Assembly (NCBI GenBank): GCA_015847255.1 | Contig: JADLZK010006520.1 | Coordinates: 124,001 to 188,000, forward strand | Direction: 5' to 3' | DNA length: 64,000 bases | Source: Hyparrhenia diplandra | Taxonomy: Eukaryota > Streptophyta > Magnoliopsida > Poales > Poaceae | In this document: piece after piece, positions 57,093 through 64,000 of the stretch | How the letters are laid out: each line of letters begins with the position of its first letter | How positions within the stretch are numbered: position 1 is the first letter of the stretch | Position numbers and translations under genes: made by a program | Notes under the pieces: model-generated | Told to the model about the DNA's origin: nothing | Seen by the model: the letters and a program-made list of their open reading frames with translations, nothing else | Databases searched by the model: none

Positions 57093-59551
57093 GTTGTCGA
57101 AAAAAAATATATATATATATATATATATATAGAAAAAATGTAGAAGAGGAGAGGAGAAGGTTGGCACCACATGATCAAGATGAATACAATGTGCCACCTA
57201 ACTCCACCTTTCATCGCTTCAACACGCAAGAAGGGGCCTCTCGCCCTTTTGCGGCCACCATCAGCCCATGCCCCACACATACGTCGTGGTGTGTGTGGCC
57301 TATCTTTGAGAAGCACCTGGACATGGACATCATGCAAACCATGGCAACAACTTTGACATCTCATCCATTAATGTTTTTGGTAAGTACATCCAGTGCACGC
57401 AAAGGAAATAAATGTTCATCAACACTCTTCCCTCGCTTTTGTCTCTATAAAACTAAAACTCCATGCTTCCCTTTGTTATGGCATATGCTTTGAGTTTGGA
57501 TGCATTCACATGTAGTACATCCATAAGTCTTTTTACATTGAGCATGGTGCTTAGGGTAAAATGATTTTCTTTAATCAAACTTTGACATGGTGTCGAGGTT
57601 GGTTAATGAACTTAGAGTTTGGCCGTCATGATCTATGGGAATATCTTATGTTGGAGATGAATTAAGGCTATGTTTACACCACTTCTTTATATTAGCCTTG
57701 CACCATGCTCAATGTAAAACAAAATAAAATAAAATAAAATAAGTTAAAATAATAATAATAAAAAAAAGTCTCAATAAAGGCTCCACGGTGTTCAAGCAAG
57801 CAGGTAGAGCCATATGTTTGTTTTTTGTTTTGTTTTGTTTGTCCGAATAAAACCAGGTACAAGACCAAGTGTGGGGAGGTCTCTCAAGCATACAAGGACA
57901 CCCATCCGAGATTTCCCCAACACAAATGCACAATCATCGAGAAATTCACGATGGAGAAGGACATGACGAATGACTACCATCAAACTCCTTCCTCTTCAAA
58001 CGGCGGTTTGTGCAAAACTCTCGCTCTCACATTTCTTGAAAGTTTTGAAGTTTAAATTTGAATACATCAACAAGACAAAACTTGTTGGATGCACACTTGT
58101 CCCTTTTGTATTTTCTATCTTTATAATTTTTCAAAGGAACAAGTGTGGGGAGAAACCTACACATACTCTACATAAAGTAAAAATTCAAATCCTTTACATC
58201 CCCATTGAGAACAAGATTTAAATATATAATCATTAAGAGGATTTAATCATCCATGAACTCCACCTCGTTAAAATCCCTCAATGTCTTTTAGTCAGCATAT
58301 ATTTTATTCCTCACTAAAAGATAAACAAAACTTTTGAGGCTCCATCTCCATGCTATCCTTTAATAAAATTTGCATACTCTTTATTCCTTGCTAATACTCC
58401 TATGCCTTGTGAATTATCTATCATAGGGACCCCATGTTATCTAAGTAATTGGAATATGTGATATAGCTGGATAATTTGAACCTTGCTCTTTTATATGAAC
58501 TTGGGATTTGTTTTCAAAAATTCAAAATTCAATTAGCATGCTCCTCAATGATATGCAAATTCCTATTAGAGCCATATTGAGTTTATCAAATGCAAAAACC
58601 TACCATATATATGCTACTTATCTTTGCATTGAGCTTGTGTCAAGTCTTGTTGACCCTTGTTGAGATAGTTGTCATGCCCCCAAGATCAAGATCACATTAC
58701 ACGCCACATATATCAGCTATTCCTACACCGGGAACACGCTAAAAACATGCTTTCGTCCACCATACCAAAAAGCTCTACTCCTACACCGAGTAGACACAAA
58801 AAAAAGATATCTTAGAAATAAATACTCCATGTTCTACAAGATAGTGATCTCTTTTTAATTTCATAATTCAAGAGACATGGCTATGAAAAAAAATAGGGAC
58901 ACATGAAGGTCCCAAGAAAACAAAAAAAAAGAGTTGGACACATGATGGTCCAAGACTAAAAAAAAACTGATGAGCACATGAAGGCTCATGCACAAGATAG
59001 CCATGTTCTCAAGAATAAAGTATTTATAAGAGAGATCACACACACATCAAGGAGTATAGTATAGGTTCCACTTCATATCCACACACATGCACTTCTTGAT
59101 CTAGGGGTATGCCATCCTTCTCCTTGGATCCAAGCTTTGGCCTAGCAATATATGTAGAGTAAGTATGCCTTCATATCTTTTCCCTACCCAAAAATCCATA
59201 TAAGCTTTTTAGAAGTAGAAAAGAAAGAAGGCAAAACTATCATATATGCCCTTGAGGAACCGGACACAAATATTTGAGTGATCCGAGTGAATCATTCGAG
59301 GAGCAAGGCTATATTTACATTTTCAAAATCATATGAAAACCCAAGTTCCTCGCACTTATCTAAAGCAAGGGATTTGAATCCATGTTGTTCCATAATTCAA
59401 TTACCCAAGATTAATGTGGTAGACACATCAAAATTTCACAAGTGCGTGAAGCTTGAAATAACTTGTATGCAGATTTTTATTTCACTAGAGGTAAACCCAC
59501 CTAGTCTTGCACTTTACTCGAGGACGAGTAAAGACTAAGTGTCAGGGGAGT
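56241..59551 (+). other. Non-coding internal region with repeated PPT-like motifs
   Basis: No pol motifs. A 26-base poly-A (57062-57087) and an AT run (57107-57130) occur. The purine phrase 'aagtgtggggag' is found near 56974, 57866 and 58141, and a related form 'aagtgtcaggggag' is the probable true polypurine tract at 59537-59550. Short AT-rich microsatellites (57720-57740) are present. One minor frame (57161-57493) has no family features. Confidence 0.55.
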
Positions 59552-61301
59552 TGTTGGCGGCCACTATCATACAAATTATACCGCCAACTTAGTCATATGA
59601 CATTGCAAAATAACGTAGTCTTGCCACACAAACCTTTGCTATTAATCTAGTTCCACATGTATTCGAAGAAAATATGTTTTGCGAGTGCATAAACGTGGAA
59701 ACAAGTAAAAGTACGTAAAAAGGTAGAGGAAAGCGCACATCATAATTGCGCTTTGGACAAGGGGAATACCACTAGGCCAAAACCAACGCGAATCGGACCA
59801 AAGCACCCGAGGGGACTCAACCTACAATGGGCCACAATCCCACCTACAAAGGCACGGCGCGAGGCGGGCAAAACCGCTGCCGATCGCCCCACCCCGGGCG
59901 GCCGCCGTGGGACGGGAACTCGATCCCGCCGGCGCTTTTGCCTTGACCAAGGGTCCGAAGGAGAAGAGGCGGTGCATGAAGGTGTTTTTCGCGATGGCAC
60001 CAAAGACTCCCCGCCAAAACTCCCAAAAAGTCCCCTAGAACAAGGAGAACCCTCCATTTCCTCTTGGTTTTCCCCTATATAAAGAGGCCCTTGCCTCTCT
60101 TTTGTAACACACCAATTCACCAATTCACATCATTCAATAAAGGATCACACTTTCCATCACACACTTCACCATGTGATCCATCACTCACCCCACATTCCTT
60201 CGGGAATAACACTTCACGTCTCACACATAAGGTGGTTTAGAGAGTGCCAAGACACTCAGAGGGAGTGAGAGAGTGAAAGGTAGAGAGAGACAGAGGGAGT
60301 GAGAGAGTGAAAGGTAGAGAGAGAGAGAGAGAGAGCAGTAGCGACCCCGCGGTCTTGTGGGGCATAAGGATTTGCGACGCCCATCCCGTCAATTTTGTCG
60401 AGTAACCGGACTGTCGACTCCGCGCCCATACCTTGTACCTCTGCAGAAATCTTTTCGGCTTGGTGAAAGATATTCGTGTCTTACCTTCGATTACCATTCT
60501 TAAGTTCCACGCTATCATTTATTTTGTCGAGATTATGGGATCGTTGTTTACCTTTGTGGTAAATGCTCTAGTAGAGGGTCCTCGATGAAGACAGATACCC
60601 CCGATCGACGCTAGAGTAGTGACAAGTAACATAGACGTGGTGTCCAAGCTATGAATCACCCTCGTTTTCTTAGCAACCCACGGTAGTGAGGTAGGGGATA
60701 GGTGGTGACAGCCCTATTCGCCCACTGTATTCCTCCACGTCCGGTTCGCGGAGTAGAGCCGTAGGACCGGCATCGCTTGGGCGCACCAAAGTGCAATCCG
60801 GTGTCCCAAGTAATACTCGCTTTAATAGAAAGAGTAGCGACTTAGTCTAAGTCTTTGAAGGAACACATCACTTCCACGATCACCTCCTATGCTTGACCCT
60901 CGATAGCTAGGAAGAACAGACTTAGCGCCCATTCCTCGTGGAAATTTGATACCCGAATACTTCTAGGTGAAGTGCTACAACGGTACTTTCCGCGGCGCTT
61001 TGGACTTTGTCGCTACGCTAAGAAATACCAACATCTTCCTCGATATCTTCCGGAGTGTTTTAGTCCACATTTTGGGTTGAGTTACTTCACGGTTAAGTCT
61101 TGTCATCGTATGGGATGTAAACTCTTAGGTTTCTCACCGTTCTTCTCTCGCTTTTATCCGATTCAAATCCCTATAAAGTCATGGAATACCAAAACTCATG
61201 GAAATATGTTAGTTAGACCCCTAGACTTATGTTGATATTCATCTTAAGCCCTTATTTCATGTTAATTGACTAATAATATTATGCTATAACAGGGGTCAAC
61301 A
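59552..61301 (+). repeat. 3' LTR, 1750 bp
   Basis: It starts TGTTGGCGGCC and ends GTCAACA. The first 150 bp share 'ctagttccac', 'gtattcg.agaa' and 'tatgttttgcg' with the LTR of the 19-28 kb element. A TATA box (60076-60083), an AATAAA (60136-60141) and a GC-rich block (59880-59935) are seen. A GA-rich piece is duplicated in tandem at 60257-60325. The flank after it is TTATG. Confidence 0.8.
60076..60083 (+). promoter_or_regulatory. LTR TATA box
   Basis: tatataaa followed by 'gaggcccttgcctctc' and 'gtaacacaccaattcac', the same layout as in the other LTRs of the window. Confidence 0.6.
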
Positions 61302-61800
61302 TTATGTACCAAGGGTATGAGATCAATGGATACACATTTTACACAAAAAAGCAAGATGGAAGGAGCCAATACCAAAACAGTGGTGTTCATTTTGAATCTG
61401 TAGACAAAAGGGGCATAGTGGAAGATACCTACTATGGTTACGTAGAGGAGATATGGGAACTAGACTACGATCAGCTGAAGGCAGCTCTGTTTCGCTGCCA
61501 GTGGGTTCGGAAATTAGCCGTCAACATCGATGCAGAGGGGTTCAATACACATGATCTCAGCAAGACCAGGACATAGAGAGCACCCCGTCATCCTTGCAAA
61601 AGATGTTACACAAGTTTTCTATGCACCTGGGACAACAAAACAAATGGAAAGCTACACATACAGCTAGAAGGGAAAAGGAAGATTGTCGAGTGGATGGAGT
61701 GACGGATGAAGAAAACTACATAGGGTATCATGAAATGCCTGCATTCGCCGTTAACGTAGCCCAACCGACCGTAGATGAGGGTGAAGGTGAATCTGCTTAG
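61302..61800 (+). pseudogene. TNP2-like transposase C-terminal domain (DUF4216 type)
   Basis: The stretch reads YQGYEINGYTFYTKKQDGRS, QNSGVHFESVD near 61375, then YYGYVEEIWELDYDQ near 61430 and LFRCQWV near 61490. HPVILAKDVTQVFYAPG follows near 61600 in another frame, and the end is DGVTDEENYIGYHEMPAF before a TAG at 61798-61800. This order is the C-terminal domain of grass TNP2 transposases. Two frameshifts (about 61575 and 61665) break it. The earlier part of the gene lies left of the retrotransposon and is not in the window. Confidence 0.8.
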
Positions 61801-62139
61801 TACAAGTTGATCATTTATGGCCCTCAGCTCGATCACTATTGTTCACTATATGTAATTGATGGAGTTAGATTATTGTTAACTAAATGTAATCACTATGTTT
61901 GGACAAATTAATGTTCTTCACCAACTATGTAATCTTTGGAGTTAGTTTATCTAAACTATGTGCCTCGATTTGCAGCGGTGCTTTTCAAAGTGAACCGATC
62001 CGTAGCCAAAATAGAGGAATTTCGGTTCACTGCCAGTTCAGAACCAAGAGTGATAGCCATTATCACTACCGGGAGCTTTCATCTTGTCGGTTATTTCAAT
62101 CGTCGGTTAAATAACATAACCGACAATTGATGGGAAAAA
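61801..62139. repeat. 3' flank of the TNP2 gene with ACTGCCGGTTC-type motifs
   Basis: 'ggttcactgccagttcagaacc' (62022-62043, given in part) and 'gatagccattatcactaccggg' resemble the inverted AACCGGCAGTGATGG repeat of many grass CACTA elements. A hairpin lies at 62087-62127 (tgtcggttat...ataaccgaca). Confidence 0.5.
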
Positions 62140-64000
62140 GCCTAAGATTTGTATGGTTCCTATGTTACCCATGGTTCATATGCTCTCGGTGTCCTATCGG
62201 TCTCAAACTTTTTCCAAGTCCTTCACAATCAGTGGGAGAGTCATCCCAAAATTTTGAGATTTTTCGGAGTTGGTTTGGTACTTTTTGTAGTTTATTTGAT
62301 TTTCTGCGCGACGAGGCCGAGTAATTCTAGATTGAACTGAGGCTACCCGTGAAAAGAACAGGCACCATCCCAAACTTTTCCACAGTGGTCTCATTTGTCC
62401 TAGGAGTCAAATTACTTCACATATACATGCTAAGTTCTTATGTTTGCATTATGTAATTTTCCATTTTCCACCCCGTTTAGCGGGAAGGAAAAACCTAAAA
62501 ATGAAAATATTCAAATTTAAAAAACCTAAGATCTTGTGTGGGGGCATATTTTGGGTGTAAAAGACTGCAAAAAAATTTCAAGACATTTACACATTGGTGG
62601 ATGACACTTGCTTCACAAAGGTACATGCACCTTTCCAACTCACCATAACTATACACTTAGGTTCCTACGTTCCTCATGGTTCATATCTTTGCCGAGTCCT
62701 ATCGGTTTCAAACTTTTTCCAAGTCATTCACAATCAAGTATGAAGTCATCCCAAAATTTTGAGATTTTTTGGAGTTGGTTTGGTACTTTTTGCGCTTTTA
62801 TTTGATTTTTCAAGCGGCTGACGAGGCCGAGTAATTCTAGGTTGAACTCAAGCTACCTCCGAAAAGAACAGGCACCATCCCAAACTTTTCCACATGGTCT
62901 CATTTGGCCTAGGAGTCAAACTACTGCACATATACATGCTAAATTCTTGTCTTTGCATGATGTAATTTGCCATTTTCTCGCCCCGTTTAGCGTGGAAGGA
63001 AAAACCTAAAATGAAAATATTCACCAGAAAAACCTAAGATCTTGTGTGGGGGCTTTAGGTGTAAATGACTGCAAAAAAAATTCAAGACATTTATACGTTG
63101 GTGGATGACACTTGCTTCACAAAGGTACATGCACCTTCTTACTCACCATAACTATACACTTAGGTTCCTATGTTCCTCGTGGTTCATATGCTCTCGTGTG
63201 TCCTATCGGTCTCAAACTTTTTCCAAGTCCTTCACAATCAATGGGCGAGTCATCCCAAATTTTGAGATTTTTGGAGTTGGTTTGGTACTTTTTGCGTTTA
63301 TTTGATTTTCTCAACGACGATGAGGCCAAGTAATTCTAGGTTGAACTGAGGCTACCCCCCAAAAAGAATGTGCACCATCCCAAACTTTTCCACATGGTCT
63401 CATTTGGCCTATTAGTCAAATTACGCACATATACATGCTAAATTCTTGTGTTTGATGATGTAATTTGCCATTTTCTCCCCTGTTTAGCAGAAGGAAAAAC
63501 CTAAAATGAAAATATTCACCAAAAAACCAAAGATCTTTTGTGGGGGCATATTTTGGGTGTAAATGACTACAAAAAAAAAAAAAATTCAAGACATTTACAC
63601 GTTGGTGGATGACACTTGCTTCACAAAGGTACATGCACCTTTCTTACTCACCATAACTATACACTTAGGTTCCTATGTTCCTCGTGGTTCATATGCTCAG
63701 TGTCCTATTGGTCTCAAACTTTTTTCAAGTCCTTCACAATCAGTGGGCGAGTCATCCCAAAAGTTTGAGATTTTGTGGAGTTGGTTTGGTACTTTTTGCA
63801 GTTTATTTGATTTTCTGCGCGACGAGGCCGAGTAATTTTAGGTTGAACTGAGGCTACCCCCGAAAAGAACAGTGCACCATCCCAAACTTTTCCACATGGT
63901 CTCATTTGTCCTAGGAGTCAAATTACTACACATATACATGCTAAATTCTTGTGTTTGCATGATGTAATTTGCCATTTTCCGCCCCGTTTAGCACCAAGGA
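62140..64000. repeat. Tandem ~504-bp repeat, at least 3.7 copies, running off the window
   Basis: 'ggtggatgacacttgcttca' recurs at 62596, 63100 and 63604, exactly 504 bp apart each time. Units also share 'ggtttggtactttttgc', 'ttccacatggtctcatttg' and 'gtgggggcatattttgggtg'. They are related to the central part of the palindrome in element B (51180-51840). Small frames inside are repeated artefacts. Confidence 0.92.

Larger units (their letters stand above)
55241..61301 (+). mobile_element. 5'-truncated Ty3/gypsy LTR retrotransposon with 3' LTR
   Basis: Plus-strand order is gag/protease-like remnants (about 55330-56240), a long non-coding internal part, a polypurine tract before 59552, and one LTR. 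No 5' LTR or primer binding site is seen left of 55330, where the sequence changes to the ACAGAC block. The right flank (61302) is the coding sequence of a TNP2 transposase, so the element was inserted in it. The 3' LTR begins like the LTR of the 19-28 kb element. Confidence 0.75.

Noticed and set aside
57062..57131. Poly-A tail of a LINE or retrogene
   Set aside because: No target duplication or coding body is adjacent; it lies within the retrotransposon internal region and is followed by an AT microsatellite.
62140..64000. CRISPR-like array
   Set aside because: Units are 504 bp with no short repeat-spacer pattern, and the context is a plant transposon.

Overview
This window is plant nuclear DNA, most probably from a large grass (Poaceae) genome. 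It holds CACTA (En/Spm) transposons with grass-type subterminal repeats, Stowaway-like and Tourist-like MITEs, an Athila-type Ty3/gypsy retrotransposon family, and decayed members of an F-box/SEL1-like gene family. I cannot name a species. I found no intact host gene, rRNA, CRISPR array or functional tRNA. Nearly every long open frame is a decayed transposon gene, a gene fragment, or a low-complexity artefact.

Layout, left to right. 1-3676: minus-strand 5' half of a CACTA element (TNP2-like transposase, GC-rich subterminal repeats, terminal inverted repeat at 3664-3676). 4876-5234: TA/CATA microsatellite. 8.5-19.2 kb: repeats, MITEs and two decayed F-box/SEL1-like genes (9720-10600 minus, 13130-13915 plus). 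19245-27909: complete non-autonomous LTR retrotransposon in minus orientation, with 5-bp target duplication GTTAT, gag and protease remnants, no visible pol, and an internal promoter before Athila-like extra frames. 28.5-30.3 kb: second copy of the 8.6-10.6 kb segment, with its own F-box/SEL1-like pseudogene.

From about 30.7 to 55.2 kb an older plus-strand transposon carries a TNPA/Transposase_24-like gene (33.2-34.7 kb) and an Ulp1/C48 protease-like gene (35.65 kb to 45.83 kb). A solo LTR (36310-37610) and a CACTA element 'A' (37750-45781) split the protease gene. A sibling CACTA element 'B' (45952-54213) sits 170 bp downstream and has a 547-bp element inserted in it. Element B carries an intron-containing fragment of a group I bZIP transcription factor gene (48.6-49.85 kb), a 1.95-kb near-perfect palindrome, and four tandem tRNA-like units. 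Element A carries four 522-bp hairpin-containing tandem repeats and one tRNA-like unit at the matching place.

55.3-61.3 kb is a 5'-truncated LTR retrotransposon with one 3' LTR, inserted in the C-terminal part of a plus-strand TNP2 transposase gene (61302-61800). Tandem 504-bp repeats follow and run out of the window at 64000.

The most interesting region is element B, a gene-carrying CACTA element with an unusual group of structured non-coding parts. A caution applies to the whole window: near-identical repeats such as the two LTRs differ mainly by small indels at CG-rich places, which looks like residual long-read error, so many frameshifts in GC-rich segments may not be biological.
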